Shown: in pieces, positions 1 through 17,745 of the stretch | Layout: every line of letters begins with the position of its first letter | Numbering within the stretch: position 1 is the first letter of the stretch | Assembly: GCF_964340395.1 (NCBI RefSeq) | Contig: NC_135558.1 | Coordinates: 6,415,001-6,479,000 of the forward strand | Length of the DNA: 64,000 nucleotides | Direction: 5' to 3' | Source: Glandiceps talaboti | Lineage: Eukaryota > Hemichordata > Enteropneusta > Spengelidae | Notes under the pieces: model-generated | What the model was told of the DNA's origin: nothing | The model's database searches: none | Seen by the model: only the letters and a program-made list of their open reading frames with translations | Program-made: the position numbers and the translations under genes

Positions 1-158
1 CCATTACAAGTGTACAAGAATTGCTGATTTGATGCGTATAGCCATTTCTGTACTTAGAACTGTAGCTGATTGACAGTGTGTGTGTAATTTCTGACTTCCA
101 TAATTCCAGTCTGGTGATCTTCCTGCATTCAGATATAATCTCACATACTGAGGACAAA

Positions 159-2990
159 ATGGCACAGGTGAGAGTTCTACACATCTTTACTTTGATACTG
201 GTCTGTTATAGCATACATGTATTCTCATCACATACACTCTGCAAGGTGTACAATTCAACCTGTGTTGATTGCGGATATAGGGATCTAAACAAACTACCAG
301 ATGACATACCATCATTCGCTACCTACTTAGAGCTGTCTCACAACGTCATCACATCCCTACCACCAAATGGTACAATCCATCTAACAAACCTCCTTGTACT
401 TAACATCAGTTACAATTATGAAATTGGAAATCAAGAAATTGGCAGCATCGATACTGACTCTCTGAATGGACTGCATAATTTGAAAATATTAAACCTCATA
501 CAAAATGGAATCCATACAATTGATGCCACAGCATTCAAGGATCTTCAAAACTTGGAATTTTTGGATATCAGCAGTAACCTTCTCACGGCAATCCCAAACC
601 AACAGTTTTTCTATCTCAAAAGTTTGAGGACTTTGAAGATCTTCAGAAACAGCCTTACTACACTGTCCCCTTTGTCTATGGAAGGACTCTTTAATTTGCA
701 ACATCTGAACTTAAAGCACAACGAAATCAGTGATTTACCAGATGATGTCTTCAAAGACCTCACAAACTTAACAGCAATAAGCTTACAACAAAACACATTA
801 TCATGTCTACCGTACAAATCACTTCTACCACTGAAAAACATTGAAGCTATTGATTTGAATTACAACTTTTTTGATGCAGAATGTGATATCATAACACTTG
901 AAAACTTCCCAAGACTAACCACACTATGGCTATCGGACTGTAACCTGGTTGAAGAAGACCTACAGACATTGGGTTTAGAACATGTGGCACTAAGAGAGCT
1001 CACACTGGGTGGTAACATAATAACACCACTCACTTTCACTTTCCTTCAAAATGTACAAAATGTTTCTAAGTTGGATCTCTCAGGTAATGAAATCACAGGT
1101 TATGATTTGGAAGAACTTTCAAATGTGTTTAAAGATCACGTAATCACAACAGTACTGGAAGAGCTGGACCTTTCTGACAATGATCTAAATCCGCTACCTG
1201 ATGGAGGATTCCAGTGGTCTCCACAACTCAAAATACTTCGTATTGACTTCAATGAACTTGAATTCATTCCTTCAGGTGCATTTACAGGTGTGGAACATCT
1301 GTTATCATTAGACTTGGGCTCAAATTACTTGTCTGATATCACAGAATTGTCTTTTAACCTGCAAGGACTTTTCACTTTGGAACACCTTTATCTGTATACT
1401 AATGAATTTAACGGTGAAATTCCTCAAAATCTTTTCTCAAATCTTACATCTTTACTAGAATTAAACCTGTCTTATAATAGATTTACTTCAATCAATCCTA
1501 ACTGTTTCACTTTCCTGTCAGCACTTGAAACTTTAGATTTGTCTTCAAATCTTTTTCATCAGATCCCAGATTCAGTCTTTTCACCCTTGACATCACTCAA
1601 AGACATAGGACTGAGTGGCACGCTGACTGTAACCCGTAACTTTATACCCATAATTGGTGACAATCCCTTCAGAAATTTGACAAATTTGATAAAAGTATCA
1701 CTATCGCCCAATCAAATTCAGTCTTTGTACCAGACAGATAATGAAGCTTTGAGGTACCTTATTATCACTGATGGAGCAGAAGATGCCCTCCTGAATTTGG
1801 AAGCCTTCCATAGAATCAAACTCCCACGTCTCACTAACCTATTCATTCTTGCTGTTGGTTTGACTTACAATTGTTCTGATCAGGAACATAAATTTTGTGA
1901 TCAAGGACACAAATTTCCATCAATAACAACTTTGGAGCTATTTTTGACTCCCTGTAAAGAACCTACTACAGAAGGACTTGCGAGGTTCTTAAAGTTATTT
2001 CCTAACCTTGAAGCATTTTCTATGAAAGGTGAGCAACAACCTATGATAGATTCCCATTACATAGAGAGTATGAATGTACTGCCTGACAGCTGGAAACATC
2101 TTAAATCGTTAGATTTGACCCGGAATCAAATCAAGCAGATCAACATGGATGTCATAAAGTCCAACCCTAATCTGAAATTCATCAATATTGGTGACAACCC
2201 ATTTGACTGCTCTGGTTGTAATATGAAGGATTTCACAGACTGGTTAAAAACAGATAAGAAAACCCAAGTAAAAAATGTAGATGACTTTAGTGCCTACAAA
2301 TACTTGTGCCAGAAACCACTTAATAAGAAGGGAATTCTTCTTTACAACTTAAGCTTTGGGTGGGAATGTAATCTAGCATTTATTGTCTCTGTTCCCTTAG
2401 TTAGCTTTTTTGTCTTCATAGCCTTAATCATTACACTTTGTGTCTATTTTCAATGGCATATCCGTAACTTGATATTTCAAATCAAACTGAAATGTCGTGG
2501 TTACGACCTTCATGTCAATGATGAAATGCAACTATTGGATATGAAATATGATGCATTTATTGTCTATAATCAGCATGACAGGCCTTGGGTTATGCAGCAA
2601 TTAGTTCAGAACTTAGAAAATAATGATCAACATAATTTCAAACTCTGCGTTCATGAACGTGATTTCATGCCAGGTGTTGAAATTTTTGATAACATTCTAG
2701 ATAGTATAGAGAATAGTCGCAAGACTGTGTTGATACTGTCACCTCAATTTGCAGAAAGTGAGTGGTGTTATTTTGAGATGAGAATGGCTCAGAACTATTT
2801 GTTTGAGGAAAAACGAGATGTAATCATTTTAGTATTACTAGAGGAAATTCCAGATCACTTAATGCCCAGAGTTTTACGTAAATTACTTACTACAAAAAGG
2901 TACATAAAATGGACCAAGAACAAAGTAGGTCAAAGACTCTTCTGGAAGAAATTGAAACTTGCACTGAGGAAAGGTGATAAGATGAAATAA
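159..2990 (+). CDS. Toll-like receptor, single exon, vertebrate-type (single cysteine cluster)
   Basis: Membrane receptor of innate immunity, 943 aa from the ATG at 159 (aaaATGg context). The frame is open upstream to about 78 but holds no earlier ATG. A signal peptide (MAQVRVLHIFTLILVCYS) precedes a cysteine-bearing N-terminal cap, then about 20 leucine-rich repeats, one C-terminal cap (NPFDCSGC...WLK), a membrane helix near residues 739-763, and a cytoplasmic TIR domain from about 795. The TIR shows box 1 (YDAFIVYN), box 2 with the BB-loop proline (RDFMPG) and box 3 (RLFWKK), as needed for MyD88-type signalling. There is only one cysteine-rich cap before the membrane, so it is of the vertebrate (sccTLR) type, not the Toll/multi-cysteine type. 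No intron is seen. The frame looks intact. Ligand and one-to-one orthology cannot be read from sequence. It probably lies within a DHX16 intron on the other strand. Confidence 0.95.
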   Translation: MAQVRVLHIFTLILVCYSIHVFSSHTLCKVYNSTCVDCGYRDLNKLPDDIPSFATYLELSHNVITSLPPNGTIHLTNLLVLNISYNYEIGNQEIGSIDTDSLNGLHNLKILNLIQNGIHTIDATAFKDLQNLEFLDISSNLLTAIPNQQFFYLKSLRTLKIFRNSLTTLSPLSMEGLFNLQHLNLKHNEISDLPDDVFKDLTNLTAISLQQNTLSCLPYKSLLPLKNIEAIDLNYNFFDAECDIITLENFPRLTTLWLSDCNLVEEDLQTLGLEHVALRELTLGGNIITPLTFTFLQNVQNVSKLDLSGNEITGYDLEELSNVFKDHVITTVLEELDLSDNDLNPLPDGGFQWSPQLKILRIDFNELEFIPSGAFTGVEHLLSLDLGSNYLSDITELSFNLQGLFTLEHLYLYTNEFNGEIPQNLFSNLTSLLELNLSYNRFTSINPNCFTFLSALETLDLSSNLFHQIPDSVFSPLTSLKDIGLSGTLTVTRNFIPIIGDNPFRNLTNLIKVSLSPNQIQSLYQTDNEALRYLIITDGAEDALLNLEAFHRIKLPRLTNLFILAVGLTYNCSDQEHKFCDQGHKFPSITTLELFLTPCKEPTTEGLARFLKLFPNLEAFSMKGEQQPMIDSHYIESMNVLPDSWKHLKSLDLTRNQIKQINMDVIKSNPNLKFINIGDNPFDCSGCNMKDFTDWLKTDKKTQVKNVDDFSAYKYLCQKPLNKKGILLYNLSFGWECNLAFIVSVPLVSFFVFIALIITLCVYFQWHIRNLIFQIKLKCRGYDLHVNDEMQLLDMKYDAFIVYNQHDRPWVMQQLVQNLENNDQHNFKLCVHERDFMPGVEIFDNILDSIENSRKTVLILSPQFAESEWCYFEMRMAQNYLFEEKRDVIILVLLEEIPDHLMPRVLRKLLTTKRYIKWTKNKVGQRLFWKKLKLALRKGDKMK

Positions 2991-3159
2991 GTAGCTGATT
3001 TCTAAGCATTGGCAGTAAATATTCAATAGATTTCATAAAATGTGTACATTTTCATAGTGACACCATCTTTTTCTTAGGCAATATGTTAAAGCTGTACTTG
3101 CTGTAACTGGAGAATTGTTTTTTATGATCAGACAACCAACAATATATTCCTGAAAATTG

Positions 3160-3770
3160 TTCAAATACCAATGATTTGGCATTATACATGTCAATTAGAG
3201 ATTGATTTTATCTGTAAATAGTAAAGTATCAGGTTAAAATCATGACTGATGATTTTAGGGCGTGGACCCAAAAATCCATGTGACTGTATTTATTGTACCA
3301 TACAATGTGTACAGCCACACACATATGTTTACACACAGGTGATTCAATGTTGTTCAGGGTGTATGATAGTACAAGTAAGTCACTATATCTAACAAAACAG
3401 TTTCAAAGGTGAAGAAATCCACTGGTCCTGGGTCCGGGACTCTAAATTTTTGGGGGCAGACCACACAAACCTTGTCTGGTTTGTCGGACCAGTACCTTAC
3501 TGATAAAAAGTCGTTTGAGTATACAGATTCATAGGCAAGATTTAATGTTTCACATTAGTACCAATAATTTGGCATTATACATGTCAATTAGTGGTTGATT
3601 TTATCTGTAAATAGTAAAGTATCAGGTTAAAATCATGAACGATGATTTTAGGGTGTGGACCCAAAAATCCATTTGACTGTATTTATTGTACCATACAATG
3701 TGTACAGCCACACATATGTTTACACACAGTTGATTCAATGATTTGTTCACCCCTGCAGTTTAGAAAAACT
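3160..3770. repeat. Two direct partial copies of a dispersed TTAA-type MITE
   Basis: About 185 bp at 3165-3355 recurs at 3553-3740 with few differences, about 388 bp apart. Both copies carry the family landmark TTTTAGGGYGTGGACCCAAA. The same family appears near 30357-30790, 52326-52687 and 59330-60015, the first and second of these in the opposite orientation to this pair. Confidence 0.8.
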
Positions 3771-4084
3771 TTCTAGTTACAGCTTGTACAGCTATGAATG
3801 ATCTTTGAGATATATTGAACTTCTCTTACCACAAAGACTGGAGTTCTGATCTTAGAGTATGAATTATTCACCTGGGATATTTTGGCTAAATGAGTTAGCC
3901 TTCTTTAGGAATTCAATGATGTACATGTATACTTGTTAAAGACAAATACATTGTTATGACAACGAATTTATTAATTAATCAAAAAAATTTAATAGACCAG
4001 TGACTTTGATATTCACTCTGCTCATCACTATACTGTTATGACATATGGGCAAAAATACTTGAATTTTATCAATATACTAAGTAC

Positions 4085-4560
4085 ACAGATACTTGAAATT
4101 TATCACTCAATATTATTGAAAATATTACACAGACACTTTTGAACTGTCATAAATAACATAGTACACAGACAGATACTTTCAAACTTTATCAATATTAACA
4201 TAGTACACAGACAGGTACTTTCAAATTTTATCAATATTAACATAGTACACAGACAGATACTTTCAAACTTTATCAATGTTAACATAGTACACAGACAGAT
4301 ACTTTCAAATTTTATCAATATTAACATAGTACACAGATAGATACTTTCAAACTTTATCAACGTTAACATAGTACACAGACAGATACTTTCAAACTTTTAT
4401 ATCAACGTTAACATAGTATACTGACACTTTCAAACTTTATCAATATTAACATACTGTAGTACGCAGACAGACACTTTCAACTTTATCAATGTTAACATAG
4501 TACACAGATTCTTTCAAAGTTTATCATTAATTTTTTTTGAAAATATGACACTAACACTTT
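4085..4560. repeat. Minisatellite, 42-bp unit, about 10 copies
   Basis: The unit reads TTAACATAGTACACAGACAG followed by ATACTTTCAAACTTTATCAA. Copies between about 4160 and 4420 are nearly identical; those at both ends are shortened or diverged. An open frame on the minus strand (4103-4369) is only this array read through. Confidence 0.9.
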
Positions 4561-5516
4561 CAAACTGTATCAATATTAATGAAAATAGTAAACAGAAAGT
4601 TTACAATATTATAATTAAGACTTTGTGTACCTTAGTATATATTGTACTCAAGACAAATTTTTAACTGCTGTTTTTTTCTCCTTTTAGTTTGCAATAAATT
4701 TGTAAAAATGTTCTTACATACAGATTCCTACATACATGTATGTTGTTTTTGTTTTAATAAATGAAATAAAATGTGGCTGAATGTTTAGAAGTGTTATTTT
4801 ACTTCCACAAGTAGACATACTCATTTCATGTTTCTCGTTTACCTCCATGTTTGTTTGGAATTTGGAATTCAGAATACTTTGTATTATTATTACTGCTGAT
4901 TACGATTGATATACAGTCTACAGAACATTAAAGAAAGGGAAGAGATACTTTGTGAACTCACTATGTTTACCAAAAACTTGCATGGTAAAGGAGATAGAAT
5001 GCTTTTATAGTTTCATTCACTTTCACTTATCAGTACAGAGTTGGCATTGATCAGAACTTATAACAGGCAGAAGAGACACATGGGCTTTCCTAGGCAACTT
5101 CTGTTTAAACATGTTTTTGATTTTCTATTGTTAATGTAATTACCATAACAATACAAGCAGTCAACAATATGTTTAGCAGAAGCAAGGCCCATACATCACT
5201 TCCGCCTAAGTTCTGATCAATGCCAACTCTAAACTGATAAATGAGAGTGACATCACTGCGATATCAAAGTTATTATTAAACAGTGAATTCATAAAGTATC
5301 CTTCCCATTGTAAATATTGGATACTAAAACCTGCAGGTGAGTTCCTAATGTGTGCTTATTACAGGCTTATCATCACTAACTTTGCAGGTTTTGAATACAA
5401 GTTCAAAAAGTTGATGGCCTTCTGAAGATAACAAGCAGGTTTCAAACACCTTGACATGGATTTGACCCCATAATAATTCTTATTTTTATTGTGCATTAGT
5501 AACAAGTCTGATCTTA

Positions 5517-11061
<5,545 letters not shown>

Positions 11062-11865
11062 CGTTTTTTTTCAATTGTTATTCTCTCTTCAAAATATAAA
11101 CACAAGTTGGCTTTCTATATAGCTCTCAGCAAGACTTCATTTCCAGTATTGACTATTAGTAATATAGTATATTGTTGTTTACACTTTTTACACTACAGTC
11201 AAACGTCCATGAAACGTTTCAGCTCATCCCTGGGGTCTCACCCACCGTTGTAACTTCTACTCGAGGAAACTTTCATATTACGTGACGGACCATAAATACT
11301 TGACGTTCACATATACAGATACAGATGATATTTTCAATATTTTCGAACTAAAGTTTTCTTGGGATCAACAACTACAACATCACACGCATGGAAATCCTCA
11401 AATACGGAAACTCAAGTGACCCCGCGCAGTAATGAAGTGCGCCACCAAGCGCAATCGGGAAAGTCTACACATATTTTGATGACATCACTTTCGAGACCCT
11501 CTAAGTTCCAAAATGAATTGAACAGTTATTAGATGCGGAAATAATGAAAATGTTGTGTTCTTGTACAATTTGTACCAGTCGAAACTTACAAAAATCTTAT
11601 ATACATCATAAATAGGTTATATCCAATAGACGGACTGCTTTCTTTTCTGTTGGTGGCGCCCACGAAATACCTACGTTTGGTTTTGTAAATTTCCTCCGTG
11701 CTAAGGGTGCTTCCTACCAACAAGTTGTGACGTACAGTACACAGCAACAACAAATCGTTGAAGTTTGAGATTTTCACTGGGAGAAGACCGCCCCGTTTGA
11801 ATAGAACTACGCTTTTTTACGGAATTCGGTGAAGCCAGAGCACTCTCTCTGCATATTTTTACAGA
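11062..11865. promoter_or_regulatory. Shared intergenic promoter region of DHX16 and SSNA1
   Basis: The start codons of DHX16 (-) and SSNA1 (+) face away from each other across 804 bp. The interval is richer in CpG than the surroundings (for example around 11395-11480). No TATA box is convincing near either start. Two housekeeping genes in this layout suggest a bidirectional promoter; this is inference from position. Confidence 0.55.
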
Positions 11866-14800
11866 ATGACGCACCAAGGAGCAGCTCTTCAAAGTTATAA
11901 TAATGAGTTAGTGAAATGTAAGTGACAACATTAGTTTAGCAGTGTCGTTTGCTTTTACGTTTATTTTAGCTGAAGTTTGAAAGTACGATTAGCGGAATAC
12001 AAGTGGTCACAGTGCATATGGAAGTCAGTGACTGCCTTCACTATTTTGTATCGGTATGAAATTATTCAAAATATTGAAGAAGGAATCAGTCGTATATATA
12101 TACCCACCGTTCAATTCAACGAAGAATTTTATTACGAGTGCAAGCTGGCAATGAGCTCTAGACTTTTTGCCTATGCATGCCCAAACCTGTTCAGGATCAG
12201 GGTGGTTGATAATGTAATGTGTATTGTTTTTGAACCAGTCAACCAACCGAACTTTACAAGACTCTTAATTTAAAAATCATTTTATCAAAACTTCTTTTTC
12301 CGATGCGTTCTTTATGCAAAAAAGGAGAAAGTGAGATATAGTAATACTATGATGATATTGTTATTTCCTATTTTCGTGTGGGTCACTGTCATTACATGTT
12401 ATGTATGTTGTTGTTTGCAGATGTATGTACTAGTATTTTATACCAGGCCAGTGTACAATTGATCAAATGTAGATTTAACGTGTTTATTTAATTACTTTTA
12501 AGTTTTATCATGTACAATGCACACATGCATTCCCTAGTTTTTATTTGTAATTTTTAGATCATGTTTAAAATTAAAAATAAAAGGGTATGTTTTCATCAGG
12601 GTAATAGTCCTTCAAGTTTATTTGAAGTCAGTGAATAGTAATTATACCATCACCACTAATATCAAAGAAAAATCAGGGAAAGTAATGGCAATTTTGAACG
12701 TTTTGACTCATATTTCAAACACAGCAGAACCAATGATATAGGCACATGTCGTTACATAGAATGACTAGGGTGTAAATTCCATATTTTTTGTTCAACTTGG
12801 CTTACATGAGGTGTAATTTCCAATGTTTTTCATTATGTAGGTATTGAAGACCTTTGTACAAAGAGAGATGAACTTCATAAACAGATCCTAAATGAAGAAG
12901 AAGAAAAACAGAAGATTCAAAATGATTTGAGGATTCTTTCAGAAAGGCTAGCAAAAGTTAACGAAAGTGTGGCTAAAAAGATTGCAGCAAGAAATGAATA
13001 TGATAAAACTATTGCAGAAACAGAGGCAGCATACATGAAGGTAATGTAATGTAAACCCTAGATGTGTTGTGTGTAGAGTTGCAGGACATATGTATAACCA
13101 AAGAAGTTAATTAAGTTAATTAACTGATGTGTAAATGTAAAATATTGTTAGTCTATGAAGAGCTATCATTTAAAAAACAAAAGAGCATTTTGATATGTTC
13201 AAGTATAGAAGTAATGATTGTATATTTAAAAGAGAAATCACTACCTGGCGTCAATTTAAGCTCAGGATGTTTTTACAAATTTTTAAACTGCTACAGCTTT
13301 ACAAAATCATCAACAGTTGAAATAGTCAGATGTAAGTACTTACATCATATAATGAAATGTTATCAACTTTGTAAAAAAACCCAAAAAAAACATACTTAGC
13401 GTTACTGGGATGATGCGATGATGCTGTCAATCTCAAAGACTATGTTAAAATTATTTTAAAAAGCAAACAAAATTGTTCAAATTAAATACACTATGCATGT
13501 AATTTGCAATCTTACAATAATTTAATTTAGAATTGTGAAATATAACTGAATGTTTGATTTGATAATTTGTACTTTCATGGTTTCCATATCTGTCATTCAT
13601 TCTCATTCACATTCATGTATCATGTATATTTGTTGATCTATACACAAGACATCAAGAGTGGCGGACAAACATGACAAAAGAAAACTTTCACTTCTCTCAT
13701 ATTGAGAGAAAAATAAAGGCTCTCAGAATAATAATGGGGAAAAGTGGAATAATATGATGATTGCCGAAAATGTTCCAAGATTTGTGGACAGAATTTCAGT
13801 TTTTGACCAAATTGTTAACTCGTGATAAAGGAGTGCCAATAATGTAAAATATTTCAATCTTTTCAAAAGGAAATCATGTAGTTCTGACATTATGTCAAAC
13901 TCTAAATTCTTAAAATCTTGGTAATTTGTACAAAAATGGCAGACTTTTTATTACACGTACAGAGTTTATGATTATTTGATGTTTCATGAGTCTTTCCTAT
14001 GTTTGTAAAAACTCAAGAGTTTCATGTCTTGTGTACTAGATAAACATTTTGTATTTTGTTCATCATGCACCATTCTAACAGTATTTGGATATCTGTGTTT
14101 TTTGTCTTTGTTCATTTTCTCTCACAGATTATTGAGAGTTCCCAAACATTGTTAAATGTTTTACAACGAGAATCGTCTGTCTTAAAAGACAAGGGTGTTC
14201 CAGCATTCAGCAACCTGCCTTTATAGTTCATCATTATGTGTGTTAGTAACCACATTTATGCATGCACTTGACATTGCAGTGCTTTCTAGAACTGCTGTAA
14301 TAATCTAAGTCCCCTCATTCATGTAATCCTGCCACCCCTGATTTCAAAATGAAATGGAATATTCTTCCTTTGAAAACTGCTACTTTTGTTCATAATTTTG
14401 TATACATTTAATTGTACATGATAATATAAAATAATGATGAGTTGTTACTTAGAGGGGTAGGCAGATGTGTCGGGTCACCCTAACATGGCGTGTCATAAAG
14501 ACTACAAAACTGAGACAAAGTGTGTAAACATGTAACATTTCAGAGGGTGCATAAGGAATGAGCTATCTGTAAGCTGTCATACAGTATAAAAGAACTCAAA
14601 TGATCTTGAACAGTTATTTCCAAACTCACAGCAACATATTTCTGTAGCCGACCATTTCAACTGAATCACCCTGTTTTCATCAGCTGTCACTTATCATGGG
14701 AGGCCATGTGATCATAATAAGTTAACTTTTACATGTACATGTACACATAAACATTTATGTTTTGTAAAATTTCAATACCATCGGTTATTATAGAGCTGCC

Positions 14801-16902
14801 AAACAAGGAAATCATTTGTATAGATTTTCTCCAAAACCCAAACTCAAGATTAAACTTGAGAACGTTTTGTTTTGTAGAAATCGATAATCTGTCAGTATGA
14901 TCCCCAAATCTGAGTTTACCCCAAAAAATGAAAACCTGGCCCAAAGCTCAGTTTACAAAAAGGTTGGAAACCTGGTTATGTTAGAAAGTACTGCAATGTA
15001 TCATTCTATCAATCCTATCCTCTCCTTTCCTATGACTGTCATCTTCCTGTATTAATATTAATTCCTTATCCCTTTCCTTTATTCCATCATTTTTTCCCAG
15101 CAGGATAATTCTGGAGATCGTCAGCATGGACGTATTGCCTGTGTTGTAACCTGTAGAGTAGTGCAGGGGTTTTCAAAGTGTCTACATCAGATTTACTTTA
15201 TTTGGGGTAAAATTTGGTTATTGATAGATGATATCCATAGTGATTCACTTTCTGTGACTGTCCCTATGACTGATTTGCATGTAGTATTTGACGAAGGCTT
15301 AAAGCATGTTCTGTTGTTTTTGTTTTGTTTTTTCTTCAATCATTACCCTCGGTTTGTTATTCTTGAAAAGTGATCTAAGTTTTCTGCATATTTTAATCTC
15401 ATATATTAAAATCTTCCAATAAGTGATGTTGTCATAAATGACCCATTTGTGATGAATACCACAACTTGGGGAAGAAACTCAAAAATTATAACATGAATAT
15501 GACAGTGAAGTGACATAGTATTTTGTTGTTGGTTGTTAATTGTGTTGTCCAGTCATTACTTGCCAGGCTACCCTATCTGCCAGCGTGATCTGAATGACAT
15601 GACATGATGTATACAGTCCATGAAATGTTTTGAACTATGAAAACTGATGAACCACCAACCACTAAGATGCTTTAAATCCTGTCACAAAATATGAAGTATA
15701 AGCTTAGTCAGATTCTAAAGACAACTTCACAAAACTCTGAAGAACCCCGGATATTTTGACACTTTAGCCGAAATAACAAATCTTCAAATAATCACCTCAG
15801 TGACAATTTCAATGATTTTAGTTCATATCAACATATATTTGTAGACATTTTGAAAACCTGTACACTCTCATTTGGTGGTCACTGTATTTGTTGCCCGAGT
15901 CTCTGTCATCACAAAGCCTTTTTATCAAATACCTTGTAGCTGGAATGCATTGCCCTGGATTGCCAGTTCAGTGCCAATGTCTGGTTATCATAGACAGTGA
16001 CTGAACTCGAAAGCCAGGCAAAAATTAGTTTATACTTCCAAGTAAGAAACTGCATGTAGAAATACCAATCTGATAAATTCTGATGTAGTGAACTTGGCGT
16101 GATTTCTTTATTTACCTCCTATTTTTCTTGGTGTTTATTCTCTTTTGTTCTGAGAGTGCCTTGTACCTACATCTGATTCATTACTATGGAATTCTCATAC
16201 AAATTTTGATTGCTGAGTGGATTATAATAAGTCAAAACATATGGGTAAATCATATTTAGAATGCTCTGTTTGAAAAGACACAGACAACAACATTATTGTT
16301 ATTGTGTAGGTGAATTTCTTTGTTTCAATTTCAATTGTGAAGTTTCATATTGTAAGACAGATTCTAATTGGCTACTCGTAAGTACAAGATTTGTACATGA
16401 ACTCCTATGTATTGTATCAAGATGTGGGAACAAGGTGCTCACTTACAGAACAAAAAAGACCATAGGAAAGAGAGGTCAATAAAGAAATGGTGACGAGTTT
16501 ACTTCATTAGATTTTAATCAGATTGGTAGGAAATACTAACTGTTTAGATTCTATCAACCCTTGCCATGTGATTACAGTAATGCTTGCTTGTATATCTTAG
16601 TCTATGCATGTAGTGATCTCGGCCATTGTAGATTAGACATTTTGTCCAGCTACAAGTGAAATCATTAAAGTTATCAGACTTTGTGATCACATTGACAATG
16701 AAATTGGCAGCAATTATAGTTATAATCTTGTCATTGGTTGCAAAATTTCTCATTTTGTGTCATCTGTTTGTTTCAGATTTTGGAAAGCTCACAGACTTTG
16801 TTACATGTATTAAAACGAGAATCCGTCGGACTTGACAAAACCCAACCCACAGCTGCCACCAGTGTTACATCATTGAGCAAGTCTAAAGAACAGATGTTAT
16901 AA
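11866..16902 (+). CDS. SSNA1: SSNA1 (NA14), microtubule-binding coiled-coil centrosome/cilium protein
   Basis: SSNA1 self-assembles into fibres, binds microtubules and acts at centrosomes and ciliary bases. Exon 1 is 11866-11917 ([18 protein letters not shown]), exon 2 is 12841-13040 and the last exon is 16777-16902, all in phase, giving 125 aa (human 119). Exon 2 encodes the family coiled coil ([17 protein letters not shown] ... [21 protein letters not shown]). The last exon reads [16 protein letters not shown], very close to human [16 protein letters not shown], with a Thr/Ser-rich tail. A second possible last exon lies at 14128-14226. An AATAAA near 17361 could be the polyadenylation signal. 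Intron 1 (11918-12840) contains an open stretch on both strands at 12025-12246 that I could not assign. Confidence 0.93.
14128..14226 (+). CDS. SSNA1: Alternative last exon of SSNA1 (isoform a)
   Basis: After a clear acceptor (CTCACAG) this exon reads [16 protein letters not shown], a duplicate of the downstream terminal exon ([16 protein letters not shown]). It then has its own tail ([16 protein letters not shown]) and stop. Its phase equals that of the exon at 16777, so either can follow exon 2, giving 116 or 125 aa. The two encode the same coiled-coil end but different tails. No donor follows, so it must be terminal. It could also be a decaying duplicate, but it has no stop or frameshift. 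Confidence 0.82.
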   Translation: MIESSQTLLNVLQRESSVLKDKGVPAFSNLPL

Positions 16903-17387
16903 ACTTAAATCAAGAACTTTTAACTTTATACACTGTACAACATGGACTTCTAACTATCCTCTTTGTAAAATTTAATATTTCCAACCATACACCCACATAT
17001 ATACTGAATTGTAGTATAGTCCTATTGTTTTGTGAGAATGGACCAGTCCATTGTTAGAGTTATAGGGATGCACACTTCACCATGGTTGTTGTCAGCTGTC
17101 TGTCATCCCTACATTTGCAATTTTGTAGTTTAGTCCTATTATGTTCACACAATGGACTAGTCCATTATAAAGCATAAGGGGGGATTTCAAACTTAAATAA
17201 TTGTAATATACTTTGATTTGAAATGAATATGTCAACTTTAATAACAAGATCTAAACCATAGACAGGATTGTCAATGCTTAAACTTTGTACATATTTTCTT
17301 GAATTCAACAAGATATATCACTCTAATATTATTTGCTTATGTACTTAATGGTTTTGTCATAATAAATATTAAGAGAGTAGAATTTAT

Positions 17388-17416
17388 ATGTATCTGTGTA
17401 TCTATGTAACTACATG

Positions 17417-17484
<68 letters not shown>

Positions 17485-17745
17485 CCTGTACATGTCCATG
17501 TATGACTGTGTATGAGTATGTGTGCATGTATACAGGCATGTGTTCTTGTGTGTATGTGTGTGTTTATGTATGAATGTATGTATCTATGTATGTATGTACG
17601 ATGTATGTATGTATGTATGTATGTATGTATGTATGTATGTATGTATGTATGGTATGTATGTATGTATGTGTATGTATGTATGTATGTATGTATGTATGTA
17701 TGTATGTATGTATGCATGCATGCATGCATGCATGCATGCATACCT
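17388..17745. repeat. Compound GT / TA / ATGT microsatellite
   Basis: (GT)n at about 17424-17448, (TA)n to 17475, interrupted ATGT repeats, then about 35 ATGT units (17570-17712) and (ATGC)n to 17745. All six-frame open stretches here (MYVCMYVC or YIHTYIHT) come from the repeat. Confidence 0.97.

Noticed and set aside
78-158. Upstream extension of the TLR frame starting at 78
   Set aside because: The codon at 78 is GTG; the first ATG (159) gives a proper signal peptide and a good start context.
4103-4369. 88-codon minus-strand frame
   Set aside because: It is the 42-bp minisatellite, whose unit length is divisible by three.
11977-12273. Open frames on both strands in SSNA1 intron 1 (98 and 73 codons)
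   Set aside because: Neither starts with ATG at the long end, no splice signals or recognised family; possibly a decayed repeat.
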